A DNA stretch of 64,000 nucleotides from Listeria innocua. Lineage in GTDB: Bacteria > Bacillota > Bacilli > Lactobacillales > Listeriaceae. The position numbers were made by a program, and so were the translations under genes. The notes beneath the pieces are model-generated. The model did no database searches. It was not told the DNA's origin and saw only the letters and a program-made list of their open reading frames with translations. Below are positions 50,287 through 57,481 of this stretch, piece after piece (the first letter of the stretch is position 1; each line of letters starts with the position of its first letter). Where the stretch lies: the NCBI RefSeq assembly GCF_028596125.1, contig NZ_CP117229.1:604001-668000 (forward strand), written 5' to 3'.

Positions 50287-50336
50287 AAAATGATCGTCTT
50301 TTCGCACTATTTTACGTGGAAGACGATTGTTTTTTC
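50287..50336 (+). terminator. intrinsic terminator
   Basis: ATGATCGTCTT pairs with AAGACGATTGT, followed by T6. Confidence 0.8.
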
Positions 50337-50395
50337 TTATTAGCGAATAAGTGCTAAAATAAAGGAATCATAATTTATAAGGAGACAGCAATTAC

Positions 50396-51331
50396 ATGAC
50401 TTATGCACTTGAAATAAAAGGGTTAAGAAAAATTTATTCCACTGGAGTCGAAGCGTTACGCGGTGTTGATTTAACGGTAGAAGAAGGGGACTTTTATGCA
50501 CTGCTTGGTCCTAATGGTGCTGGGAAATCCACGACTATCGGCATTATCACCTCACTTGTCAATAAAACATCAGGTGAAGTGAGCGTTTTTGGCTATGATT
50601 TAGATAAAGATATTGTTCGGGCAAAACAACAAATCGGGCTTGTGCCGCAAGAATTCAACTTCAATCCATTCGAAACGGTTCAGCAAATCGTTGTTAACCA
50701 AGCTGGATACTATGGTGTTTCTCGTAAGGAAGCCATTAAACGTAGTGAGAAATATTTAAAGCAATCGAATTTGTGGGAGAAACGGAATGAACGTGCGCGG
50801 ATGCTTTCAGGTGGGATGAAACGTCGCTTGATGATTGCGCGTGCTCTCATGCATGAACCGAAGTTGCTCATTTTAGATGAACCAACTGCTGGTGTGGATA
50901 TTGAGCTTAGACGTGAGATGTGGACGTTTTTAAGAGAGTTGAATGAAAGTGGTACGACGATTATTTTGACGACGCATTATTTAGAAGAAGCAGAGATGCT
51001 TTGTCGTAATATCGGTATTATTCAATCTGGGGAGTTGATTGAAAATACCAGCATGAAATCACTACTTTCTAAATTACAGTTTGAAACGTTTATTTTTGAT
51101 TTAGAACCGTATGAGGGAACTTTCGAAATTACGGGCTATAATCATGTTTTTGAAGATAAACAAACGTTATCTGTTGAGGTCGAACGAAATCAAGGGGTCA
51201 ATCATATCTTTGAACAATTAAGCGAACACGGCATTAAAGTGCTTTCAATGCGTAATAAATCGAATCGCCTGGAAGAACTATTTTTGAAAATTACAGAAGA
51301 AAAACATCAAGTGGGGGAGAAACATGTTTAA
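50396..51331 (+). CDS. ABC transporter ATP-binding protein
   Basis: 311 residues. Walker A LLGPNGAGKSTTIG (residues 36-49), Q loop VPQEFNFNPF, signature LSGGMKRRLMIARAL, Walker B LLILDEPTAGVD, H loop ILTTHYLEEAEM. The extra C-terminal 80 residues (SMKSLLSKLQFETFIFDLEPYEGTFE) are typical of DrrA/NodI/YadG-type exporters. It overlaps the permease gene by 8 nt, so both make one exporter. Substrate is unknown; such exporters move drugs, polysaccharides or lipids. Ribosome site AAGGAGA. Confidence 0.92.
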   Translation: MTYALEIKGLRKIYSTGVEALRGVDLTVEEGDFYALLGPNGAGKSTTIGIITSLVNKTSGEVSVFGYDLDKDIVRAKQQIGLVPQEFNFNPFETVQQIVVNQAGYYGVSRKEAIKRSEKYLKQSNLWEKRNERARMLSGGMKRRLMIARALMHEPKLLILDEPTAGVDIELRREMWTFLRELNESGTTIILTTHYLEEAEMLCRNIGIIQSGELIENTSMKSLLSKLQFETFIFDLEPYEGTFEITGYNHVFEDKQTLSVEVERNQGVNHIFEQLSEHGIKVLSMRNKSNRLEELFLKITEEKHQVGEKHV

Positions 51332-52094
51332 TCTATATTTTACAGCGTTAAAAAGTTTAGCGGCGAAAGAAACCAACCGCTATATGCGAATTTGGGTGCA
51401 GACACTCGTGCCGCCAGTTATCACGACTTCGCTTTATTTTATTATTTTCGGAAAAATGATTGGTAGCCGCATTGGGGATATGAATGGCTTTTCCTATATG
51501 GAGTATATCGTTCCTGGGCTGATTATGATGTCTGTTATTACGAGTTCTTACGCCAACGTATCGTCTTCCTTTTTCTCGCAGAAGTTTCAGAAAAATATTG
51601 AAGAAATTCTTGTTGCGCCAGTGCCAACACATATCATTATTTGGGGCTTTTTGATTGGCGGGATTGGTAGAAGTGTTCTAGTGGGAGCACTTGTTACGCT
51701 TATTTCGATGGTGTTTGTGCCGATTCACATTCATTCTTGGACGATTGGTATTATTACCTTTTTAATGACAGCAATTTTATTTTCACTTGCGGGACTTATT
51801 AATGGGATTTTCGCTAGATCATTTGACGATGTATCCATTGTTCCAACTTTTGTATTACAACCGTTAACGTATCTAGGTGGCGTATTTTACGCGATTTCGA
51901 TGTTACCGCCAATCTGGCAAGCAATTTCTAAAGTGAACCCGATTGTCTATATGATTTCCGGATTCCGCTACGGTTTCCTAGGAGTTACAGATGTACCAGT
52001 AGTAATTTCTTTATCCATTCTTGTTGTATTTAGTGTCGTTCTGTACTCGATTTGTTGGTATTTAATCAATAAAGGACGAGGACTCAGAAGTTAA
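51324..52094 (+). CDS. ABC-2-type transporter permease
   Basis: 256 residues, six transmembrane helices, YadH/NodJ type. VPPVITTSLYFIIFGKMIG is the first helix; the conserved ABC-2 segment around DDVSIVPTFVLQPLTYLGGVFYAISMLPPIWQAISKVNPIVYMISGFRYGFLG is well kept. It assembles with the ATPase encoded directly upstream (8-nt overlap), two subunits each, to export an unknown compound. An intrinsic terminator follows. Confidence 0.9.
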   Translation: MFNLYFTALKSLAAKETNRYMRIWVQTLVPPVITTSLYFIIFGKMIGSRIGDMNGFSYMEYIVPGLIMMSVITSSYANVSSSFFSQKFQKNIEEILVAPVPTHIIIWGFLIGGIGRSVLVGALVTLISMVFVPIHIHSWTIGIITFLMTAILFSLAGLINGIFARSFDDVSIVPTFVLQPLTYLGGVFYAISMLPPIWQAISKVNPIVYMISGFRYGFLGVTDVPVVISLSILVVFSVVLYSICWYLINKGRGLRS

Positions 52095-52106
52095 TAGAAA
52101 TTGTTT

Positions 52107-52139
52107 AAAGAGAGAGCGGGTTTCCGTTCTCTTTTTTTT
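52107..52139 (+). terminator. intrinsic terminator
   Basis: AGAGAGCGG pairs with CCGTTCTCT, followed by T8, after the ABC exporter. Confidence 0.85.
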
Positions 52140-52177
52140 CATGTTTACTACAATTCTTTTTCAATTTGATGTTAAAC

Positions 52178-52202
52178 GTTTTAGCGTAAAACAGGAGGGA
52201 AA
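52178..52202 (+). promoter_or_regulatory. sigma-B promoter
   Basis: GTTTTA (52178-52183), 13-nt spacer, GGGAAA (52197-52202): a near-perfect sigma-B promoter, with the expected start near 52210, just before the small membrane protein and SDR genes. Confidence 0.75.
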
Positions 52203-52227
52203 ACATAAAGTAATGGGGGGAATGAAA

Positions 52228-52344
52228 ATGGGAAATAAAAAAGTGAAGCGAAAACTTAGCGCTAATATTTGGTGGATACTTATATTGGCCATTTTAATAA
52301 TTTTCGTAGCCTATCTAGTAATGGGTTACGTTGCAAAAATATAG
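52228..52344 (+). CDS. 38-residue single-span membrane protein
   Basis: Small gene with GGGGGG (52215-52220) 7 nt before the ATG at 52228. Upstream ATGs at 52213 and 52222 are possible, but the sigma-B start near 52210 makes them almost leaderless. The product is a basic N-terminus (GNKKVKRKLSANIW) followed by one hydrophobic helix (WWILILAILIIFVAYLVMGY) and VAKI. No family known. It is the first gene of a sigma-B operon, with the SDR gene starting 11 nt after its stop, so probably a stress-response membrane peptide. Confidence 0.75.
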   Translation: MGNKKVKRKLSANIWWILILAILIIFVAYLVMGYVAKI

Positions 52345-52355
52345 GAGGTTTTATG

Positions 52356-53237
52356 ATGAATAAAGAAAATCCATTAAACAAATACCATACGGGAAAATTT
52401 GAAAAACAACGGCAAGATTATCCAGGTCTTCAAAGTAAAATGACACCTGTGCCAGATACGGGCGAATCAAGTTATCAAGGTGCGAACAAATTAACCGGAA
52501 AAAAAGCCTTTGTAACAGGGGGCGACTCGGGAATTGGTCGAGCTGCGGTTATTGCCTACGCTAGAGAAGGTGCTGATGTCGCGATAAATTATCATCCGGA
52601 TGAAGAAGTAGATGCACAGGAAGTTAAAGCGATTGTTGAGGAAGCTGGACAGAAATGCGTCTTACTACCAGGTGATTTACGAAAAGAAGGTTTAGCGAAA
52701 GAGTTAGTGAAAAAAGCATATAACGAGTTAGGTGGACTAGATATTCTAGTGCTAAATGCTGGACTACAGCAATATCAATTAGATATTCAAAAACTTCCAG
52801 CTGAACAATTACGTGACACATTTGAAGTGAATGTTTTCTCTGTTGTGTTCGCAATTCAAGAAGCACTTAATTACTTAAAAGCAGGAGCAAGTATCATTTT
52901 AACGTCCTCCATTCAAGGCGTTAAACCAAGCGCTCATCTCGTTGACTATGCAATGACAAAAAGTAGTTTGATTTCATTAACGAAAAGTTTAGCTGCTCAA
53001 CTAGGTGAAAAAGGAATTCGTATTAATGCAATTGCACCAGGTCCAATTTGGACAGCGCTACAAATTTCTGGAGGGCAACCACAAGAAAGTATTCCAGAAT
53101 TTGGTCAAAATCAGCCACTTGGACGAGCAGGTCAACCAGCGGAACTTGCGAGCGCTTATGTGCTGCTAGCATCAGATGAAGCAAGTTATACGACTGGGCA
53201 AGTATACGGAATTACTGGCGGTGCTCCTATTAATTAA
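52356..53237 (+). CDS. short-chain dehydrogenase/reductase, general-stress type
   Basis: 293 residues; AGGAGG (52343-52348) sets the ATG at 52356 (52353 is adjacent). An N-terminal extension (NPLNKYHTGKFEKQRQDYPGLQSKM) typical of YhdF/YhxC general stress SDRs precedes the Rossmann fold KAFVTGGDSGIGRAAVIAYAREGADVAI. The catalytic Ser-Tyr-Lys set lies in ILTSSIQGVKPSAHLVDYAMTKSSL, with LNAG(L) and APGPIWTAL in place. NAD(P)H-dependent oxidoreductase of unknown substrate. Transcribed from the sigma-B promoter with the small membrane peptide and the 58-residue gene. Confidence 0.92.
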   Translation: MNKENPLNKYHTGKFEKQRQDYPGLQSKMTPVPDTGESSYQGANKLTGKKAFVTGGDSGIGRAAVIAYAREGADVAINYHPDEEVDAQEVKAIVEEAGQKCVLLPGDLRKEGLAKELVKKAYNELGGLDILVLNAGLQQYQLDIQKLPAEQLRDTFEVNVFSVVFAIQEALNYLKAGASIILTSSIQGVKPSAHLVDYAMTKSSLISLTKSLAAQLGEKGIRINAIAPGPIWTALQISGGQPQESIPEFGQNQPLGRAGQPAELASAYVLLASDEASYTTGQVYGITGGAPIN

Positions 53238-53254
53238 AAGCGAGGTGAGAGGTC

Positions 53255-53431
53255 GTGCCGTGGACAAAAAATGATTATCCTGATTCGTGGAAAAATCTAA
53301 GAAAGACCGAACGCGAAAAAGCAATTGAAATCGGCAACGCGCTATTAAAAGATGGCTACTCAGAAAGCCGCGCCATCCCAATTGCCACTTCAAAAGCAGA
53401 AGAATGGTATAAAAATCATAAGGAATCGTAA
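53255..53431 (+). CDS. 58-residue conserved protein (DUF2188-like)
   Basis: Short gene starting with GTG at 53255 behind GAGGTGAGAGG. The product (PWTKNDYPDSWKNLRKTERE ... AIPIATSKAEEWYKNH) is a small soluble basic protein, with the layout of ChaB/DUF2188-type stress proteins: P-W-T/N-K-N-D-Y-P at the start and an Arg-Ala-Ile-P-I-A-T-S-K block at the end. It follows the SDR gene by 17 nt and ends before a terminator, so it should be part of the same sigma-B operon. Function unknown. Confidence 0.82.
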   Translation: MPWTKNDYPDSWKNLRKTEREKAIEIGNALLKDGYSESRAIPIATSKAEEWYKNHKES

Positions 53432-53443
53432 TGTTAAACTAAA

Positions 53444-53495
53444 AAAACACTTGAAACGCTAGGCTTTAAGTCTACTGTTTCAAGTGTTTTAATTT
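53444..53495 (+). terminator. intrinsic terminator
   Basis: AAAACACTTGAAAC pairs with GTTTCAAGTGTTTT, followed by AATTTT. Confidence 0.85.
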
Positions 53496-53554
53496 TGATA
53501 AAAGAAGTGTACTATTTAAATTAAGAGAGATGATGACAACGAGGAGGAACTTTT

Positions 53555-54163
53555 ATGAATAAAAGAAGATGGATTTTCAGCACTGTGGTTGCAGCTTTCC
53601 TATTGATTATCGGAGGATATTTAATTTATCAACAGATGAAACCAAAACCGTTCACCGAAGTAGTGGCAGAAGCTAAAATCGACGGTTATGAGAGTGGGGA
53701 TGAACTAGAAAACGCTAGTAATGTCATCGTAACAGGTCAACTAGAAAAGCGCGGAGATTCAATAATAGAGCGAGCTTCAGATGATGCTGTGATAGGTGTA
53801 TCTAGAATGTCCACTTTTAAAATAGCTCAAGTTTTAAAAAATGAAACGAATGACAATTTAGCAAAAGAAATGATAATCCCTGTTTATGAAAATGAAGGTT
53901 ACGATGCCAAAACGAATACGACATACCATATCGCTGGCTATACAAAAATGGAAAAAGAAGAAAAATACCTGTTGTTGTTGCAAAAAGATTCAGAAGATGA
54001 CTATTATGTCCCGACAGCAGTTGTTTTCGGAAAAATAAATCTTGATCCTAATAAAAGAAATAAATTATTTCCTAAAAACAGCGACACAGAAGCAGCGGTC
54101 AATCAAGTACAAGCCGAAGTTTTAAAAAATCTTGAAAATGAAATCGAGCGAGAAGACAAATAA
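53555..54163 (+). CDS. membrane-anchored extracytoplasmic protein, unknown function
   Basis: 202 residues with one N-terminal hydrophobic anchor (WIFSTVVAAFLLIIGGYLIYQQM) and no cysteine lipobox, so it stays tethered with the rest outside. The outer part (FTEVVAEAKIDGYESGDELENASNVIVTGQLEKRGDS ... AGYTKMEKEEKYLLLLQKD) has beta-strand patterns. No family is recognised with confidence. GAGGAGGAA precedes the ATG. It borders the RNA-rich segment to the right. Confidence 0.8.
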   Translation: MNKRRWIFSTVVAAFLLIIGGYLIYQQMKPKPFTEVVAEAKIDGYESGDELENASNVIVTGQLEKRGDSIIERASDDAVIGVSRMSTFKIAQVLKNETNDNLAKEMIIPVYENEGYDAKTNTTYHIAGYTKMEKEEKYLLLLQKDSEDDYYVPTAVVFGKINLDPNKRNKLFPKNSDTEAAVNQVQAEVLKNLENEIEREDK

Positions 54164-54219
54164 TTTTGTTCTGTTGCATTTTAGTTAAATTCGTCATCTA
54201 ATTTTAATACAAAAAAAGG

Positions 54220-54243
54220 GTTTGGATTGGGTGAGATGGGTAT
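54220..54243 (+). promoter_or_regulatory. candidate sigma-B promoter
   Basis: GTTTGG (54220-54225), 12-nt spacer, GGGTAT (54238-54243); GGTTT plus GGGTAT matches the sigma-B consensus. There is no protein gene behind it but there is a terminator 90-120 nt downstream. Confidence 0.6.
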
Positions 54244-54249
54244 TATATA

Positions 54250-54371
54250 ACCATAAGCAATGACAATGCCATTACTTTTTCTCCCTTTTTTGTAGTGGAT
54301 TGTCTTTACTTACCTTAAACTCCCTTTTATACTTTTAGCGGTTGTTAGCAGCCACTAGGAGTATTTTTTTT
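54250..54371 (+). ncRNA. candidate sigma-B-dependent small RNA (Rli33-1-like)
   Basis: Transcript of about 120 nt from the sigma-B promoter to a strong intrinsic terminator: a 15-bp stem (54330-54344 with 54349-54363; one C-A mismatch, four G-U pairs), TTAG loop, then eight T. It contains two unpaired pyrimidine stretches with CUCCC (54291-54295 and 54320-54324), complementary to Shine-Dalgarno sequences. In L. monocytogenes an LhrC-family RNA, Rli33-1, is reported from the corresponding interval and is sigma-B dependent (recalled), so this may be its counterpart. No start codon with ribosome site is seen. Confidence 0.65.
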
Positions 54372-54560
54372 GGAAATATATTTGCTATGTTGAGGGGCAG
54401 AAAAGTGTAGTAGATAAAATCTTCTCAGAATTGAGTGGAATAAAGAACTAAAAGTACATTGAACACGAATAGAAAAACGGAATATTAATCTAAATACTAT
54501 TTACCAAGAATACATGGGACACTTAAGCTTTAAGAATTGCTAACAAATTAATAAGAACTA

Positions 54561-54733
54561 GTAATAAAAACACCTCGGACAAGGGAAAGTTCGAGGTGTT
54601 TTTGCATTTACTAATATTTGTAAATGCCACTGGGAATTCAAGTAAACAAAACATATGGGTGTTTGGGAAATCACCACTTCAAAAATATATCATTGCTTGA
54701 ATCTAATAGGCTGCAATGTAGTATAAATCACAC
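54561..54733 (-). repeat. diverged direct repeat, copy 1
   Basis: About 170 bp resembling 56990-57163. Conserved blocks are the terminator stem, GTGGCATTTA, and the promoter block ATTTATACTACATT (minus strand). The spacer between blocks varies, so selection acts on an RNA rather than on a protein. Confidence 0.8.
54565..54714 (-). ncRNA. LhrC-family-like small RNA, copy 1
   Basis: Minus-strand RNA of about 150 nt. A TATACT -10 (complement of 54720-54725) precedes the estimated start near 54714. It has three UCCC motifs: UUUCCCAAAC, AUUCCCAGUGG, and UUUCCC in the loop of the terminator AACACCTCG...CGAGGTGTTTTTA. An internal hairpin GCATTTAC/GTAAATGC is present. Several UCCC motifs, one in the terminator loop, are the known LhrC architecture; these bind Shine-Dalgarno regions of mRNAs such as lapB, tcsA and oppA in L. 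monocytogenes. No ORF covers it. Ends are estimates. Confidence 0.7.
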
Positions 54734-54955
54734 ACTAAAAGAACCTTAACGGAATCAATAATAAATACGTTTTATTCCAAAATGTACTAGACATAAAATG
54801 TATTTCTGTATTTCTTGCAGTGTATCATTTATAACACTAAATAATAACCAATCATAAATACCATGTTACTATGCGTTTGTGCATAATTCATTACAAAATA
54901 AGTAGGTTCTATTCTACAAGTAAAAGCAAAATAAACTAGAGAGCGAAGGGAAAAG

Positions 54956-55837
54956 ATGAAGAAATGGTTGTTTGTTTTTTTATGTGTTTGTTTTCTTAGC
55001 CAATGTTTAAGCAGAACAGTATTTGCGGAAGAGTCTGATCAAAAGATTGCCTATTTATACCAAAAAGGGATAGCAGAGGGAAAGATAGCGAGTAAACTAT
55101 ATCCTTATGATGCGTTTAAAGAAAATTATGAAACAAACCAGGTTACCTATTCAGCACTGAAAGATGAATTTAATACAAGTGATTCTTATGACGAATGGTT
55201 TTCTGAAAGTTATAATTATGGTGCTTTTCCTGATGGAGAGGGGCATGCGAATTCTGAGTTGAAAATAGAACAACGAAGTACTACTTCTAACGGAAACAGG
55301 TTGAAAGCAGCAATCCAAAAAGGAGACATACTAATAGTTGGTGGTGGAGCCGGGCATGCAGCAATTGCAACAACTGATAATTATATTTTAGAAATGTCTG
55401 GGAGCCAAAATTTTGCAAGTTGGTTCATAGGTGGGATTTCAAATAATAACCACCAATTCACTAAACAAAACTGGATTTTTGGTACATCCAATGAACAAGG
55501 TGCTTCATCTGCTCCACACATTGCGAAATGGATTCAATTATGGCGAATGCCAAACCAAGCGATGGCTAAGCAGTGTGCAGACTATGCAGACGCCAAATTT
55601 TGGAGTAGTACACATAGTTATACTAAAAATCGCCATATTACTTATAGGCTTACTTCTGGAACACTCACAACGGATCCTAATTACTGCTCGAAAATGGTAT
55701 TCCAATCCTTTTACTTTGGAAGCGGATCTGCAAATGTAATACAAGGATTTTCTGCGGCTTTAACAAGTATTCTTCCAAACGCTTTACCTAATCTATTTAC
55801 GAATAATTTTAAACCTTATAAAGTTGGAACCTATTAA
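54956..55837 (+). CDS. secreted permuted papain-fold (YiiX/NlpC-like) protein
   Basis: 293 residues. Signal peptide KKWLFVFLCVCFLSQCLSRTVFA, then a mature protein. GDILIVGGGAGHAAIATTDNYILEMSGS gives His134 and Glu146; the nucleophile is later, NYCSKMVFQSFYF with Cys244. That order (His-Glu before Cys) is the circularly permuted NlpC/P60 layout of YiiX/YaeF-like enzymes, which cleave amide or ester bonds. A role on peptidoglycan or lipids outside the cell is possible. AAGGGA precedes the ATG at 54956. It lies between the two LhrC-like RNAs. Confidence 0.75.
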   Translation: MKKWLFVFLCVCFLSQCLSRTVFAEESDQKIAYLYQKGIAEGKIASKLYPYDAFKENYETNQVTYSALKDEFNTSDSYDEWFSESYNYGAFPDGEGHANSELKIEQRSTTSNGNRLKAAIQKGDILIVGGGAGHAAIATTDNYILEMSGSQNFASWFIGGISNNNHQFTKQNWIFGTSNEQGASSAPHIAKWIQLWRMPNQAMAKQCADYADAKFWSSTHSYTKNRHITYRLTSGTLTTDPNYCSKMVFQSFYFGSGSANVIQGFSAALTSILPNALPNLFTNNFKPYKVGTY

Positions 55838-55872
55838 ATATCATAGGTAAATAATTGGAAAGAGTGATAAAA

Positions 55873-56301
55873 ATGAACAAAAATATAGGAAGAACTACAG
55901 AGTTTTGTTTAGGCTTATGTGGGGGGATATTTGGAATTTTAGCGGCAACTACTATGTTGGGATTTACGATACCAGATATAGGTGATATAGATTTTAGTTA
56001 TTGGTTGTTATCCATTTTATTAACGAGCATATTTTCCATTTCTGGAGTAGTAGGTTCTTTGTTTGTTCGTAAGCACCATCTACTTGGAGGTGTTTTAATG
56101 CTCGGTGCTGCAATCGGTGGAGTACTGTCACAAAATATGTTTTTTATTATGTATTTAGCTTTTCCACTCCTCTTGATTGGTGGATTAGTAGCACTTATTC
56201 GAGGGGGAGAGTTTTTAAAACTATTTAGTATGTGGTGGTTTTATATCGTTTTAGCATTATCTATCTTTGTTCCACTTTTACTTTTCCGGGGATATTACTG
56301 A
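55873..56301 (+). CDS. four-helix small membrane protein (DUF4064-like)
   Basis: 142 residues from the ATG at 55873 (the upstream TTG at 55855 lies before the GGAAAGAG ribosome-like stretch). Four hydrophobic segments: FCLGLCGGIFGILAATTMLGFTI, WLLSILLTSIFSISGVVGSLFV, GGVLMLGAAIGGVLSQNMFFIMYLAFPLLLIGG and WWFYIVLALSIFVPLLLF. The layout resembles DUF4064 but that is not certain. It follows the secreted enzyme gene by 35 nt and precedes another small membrane gene by 19 nt, forming a compact unit. Confidence 0.75.
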   Translation: MNKNIGRTTEFCLGLCGGIFGILAATTMLGFTIPDIGDIDFSYWLLSILLTSIFSISGVVGSLFVRKHHLLGGVLMLGAAIGGVLSQNMFFIMYLAFPLLLIGGLVALIRGGEFLKLFSMWWFYIVLALSIFVPLLLFRGYY

Positions 56302-56320
56302 GAAGTGGAGGAAAGAAAAT

Positions 56321-56692
56321 ATGAATAAAAGATATTATACTGCTCTAATGGTTTTATCGTGTTTTAATATTCTCTGGTTGTTGTCATTTATTTTCGCTAC
56401 AGGTAGGGGGATTGGCATTAAACTAGATGATAATCAATTACCGGGCTATATAATTATTGGTTTATGTTTGTGTATACTTACTTATGCGTATTTTGTAAAT
56501 CGCATACAGCTTCGTAAAATAATGATTGCTAGTTTAGCCTTATTAGACGCTTTGTTTATGTTTCTAGCATGGGAGAACCAAAACATAATTAATTTTAATG
56601 AGGGAATGTTTGTATTTATTATTCCTATCTATTTTTTGTTATTTATATGTATTTTTTGCATAATTGATTTTTATTTAAGTTTAAAGAGGTGA
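56321..56692 (+). CDS. small polytopic membrane protein, unknown function
   Basis: 123 residues from the ATG at 56321 (GGAGGA 8 nt upstream; earlier in-frame codons run inside the previous gene). Four hydrophobic segments: YYTALMVLSCFNILWLLSFIFAT, GYIIIGLCLCILTYAYFV, IMIASLALLDALFMFLAW and FVFIIPIYFLLFICIFCIIDFYL. No family identified. The last gene of the group starting at 54956. An 18-codon open frame starts 5 nt later, see the next entry. Confidence 0.7.
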   Translation: MNKRYYTALMVLSCFNILWLLSFIFATGRGIGIKLDDNQLPGYIIIGLCLCILTYAYFVNRIQLRKIMIASLALLDALFMFLAWENQNIINFNEGMFVFIIPIYFLLFICIFCIIDFYLSLKR

Positions 56693-56699
56693 TTTAAGT

Positions 56700-56807
56700 T
56701 TGAGTAATTTTAACATACTGGGAACATTGATGTTAATAGCTGTTTTAACTTTTTAGTCCTTTTTCCACTCAATAAAAGAATATATGTTTAAAAAAATGTA
56801 CTATTAG
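56700..56807 (+). pseudogene. possible remnant of a small membrane protein gene
   Basis: A TTG at 56700 behind AGAGGTGAT opens SNFNILGTLMLIAVLTF, closed by TAG at 56754-56756. The same frame continues as SFFHSIKEYMFKKMYY to a second stop near 56807. It looks like a one-span membrane protein broken by a stop, but may be a chance reading or a genuine 18-residue peptide. Confidence 0.3.
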
Positions 56808-56989
56808 ATGAAGGCTATTTTTAGTTGTGGAACATGCGATGTTACAGAGGTTAGAGGTACACAGTTGAGGAAATAAATGGGTTTATTATAGCAAGTGAAT
56901 ACTTAAAATATTTTGAAATAAAACAAGTGCTTTTGTTAGTGAGCCTTTTTTATGCAAAAGAAGAAAAGAAAACAACTTAGTAAAAGATA

Positions 56990-57163
56990 GTAATAAAAAC
57001 ACCTCGGACAAGGGAAAGTTCGAGGTGTTCGGCATTTACTGATATTTATAAATGCCACTGGGGATTTTCTAAGTGAACAAAGATATGGATATTTGGGAAA
57101 GCATCCACTTTCAGAATTTATCACAGATAGAGGCGTTTAAATTGTAATGTAGTATAAATCATA
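56990..57163 (-). repeat. diverged direct repeat, copy 2
   Basis: About 170 bp matching 54561-54733: the same terminator stem and loop, the CAGTGGCATTTA region and the TTTATACTACATT promoter block. The region between promoter and first UCCC motif is much diverged. Confidence 0.8.
56993..57145 (-). ncRNA. LhrC-family-like small RNA, copy 2
   Basis: Same plan as the copy at 54565: TATACT -10 (complement of 57151-57156), start estimated near 57145. UCCC motifs lie in UUUCCCAAAUA, AUCCCCAGUGG and in the terminator loop (UUUCCCUUGUC) inside ACACCTCG/CGAGGTGT. The -10 and terminator are more conserved than the body. It flanks the opposite side of the YiiX-like and membrane protein genes. Ends are estimated from promoter and terminator positions. 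Confidence 0.7.
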
Positions 57164-57434
57164 CAATGAAAGACGTTCTTATAAAAACGGCATTCATTTA
57201 TACATACCACTAATTACTTTGAAAGATTAAATTGTATCTATTTTTTAATTAATTTTTAGGAACTACGAGAAGCTTTATAATTTAAAAGCGTTTTATTCGT
57301 GGATTTTTAAGAAATGGATTTTTGGCCATTAGTGAGTTTTAAGACCTGTGTCATTAGTCCTAATTTTGTTTGTGAGTTGAAATGTGTCTATTTTATGAAT
57401 CTTTTAATTTTAACCTTGTGCAAAATACAAGTGG

Positions 57435-57447
57435 CGTATATCCTTAG
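57435..57447 (+). promoter_or_regulatory. conserved CGTATATCCTTAG motif before DUF805 gene 1
   Basis: The same motif (CGTATATTCTTAG, 57990-58002) stands 46-47 nt before the start codon of both DUF805 genes; it probably includes the -10 of their promoters. Confidence 0.45.
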
Positions 57448-57481
57448 TGCTATAACTAAATTTAATTACACAGGGGGAAAT

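Larger units (their letters stand above)
54164..54955. other. 792-bp gene-poor region containing RNA genes
   Basis: Holds a sigma-B-like promoter, a candidate + strand RNA with terminator (54250-54371) and the first LhrC-like minus-strand RNA (about 54565-54714). No protein reading frame with a ribosome site was seen in it. The remaining stretches (54372-54560 and 54740-54930) show nothing definite. Confidence 0.6.
56693..57481. other. 789-bp gene-poor region containing the second LhrC-like RNA
   Basis: Between the small membrane gene and the first DUF805 gene. It holds the possible remnant at 56700, the second minus-strand RNA (about 56993-57145) and the upstream sequence of the DUF805 gene with the CGTATATCCTTAG motif. 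No other protein gene could be supported in it. Confidence 0.6.

Noticed and set aside
57314-57481. 56-residue N-terminal extension of the first DUF805 protein
   Set aside because: No ribosome site at 57314, sequence unlike the paralog, and AGGGGGA plus the paralog's start both support the ATG at 57482.
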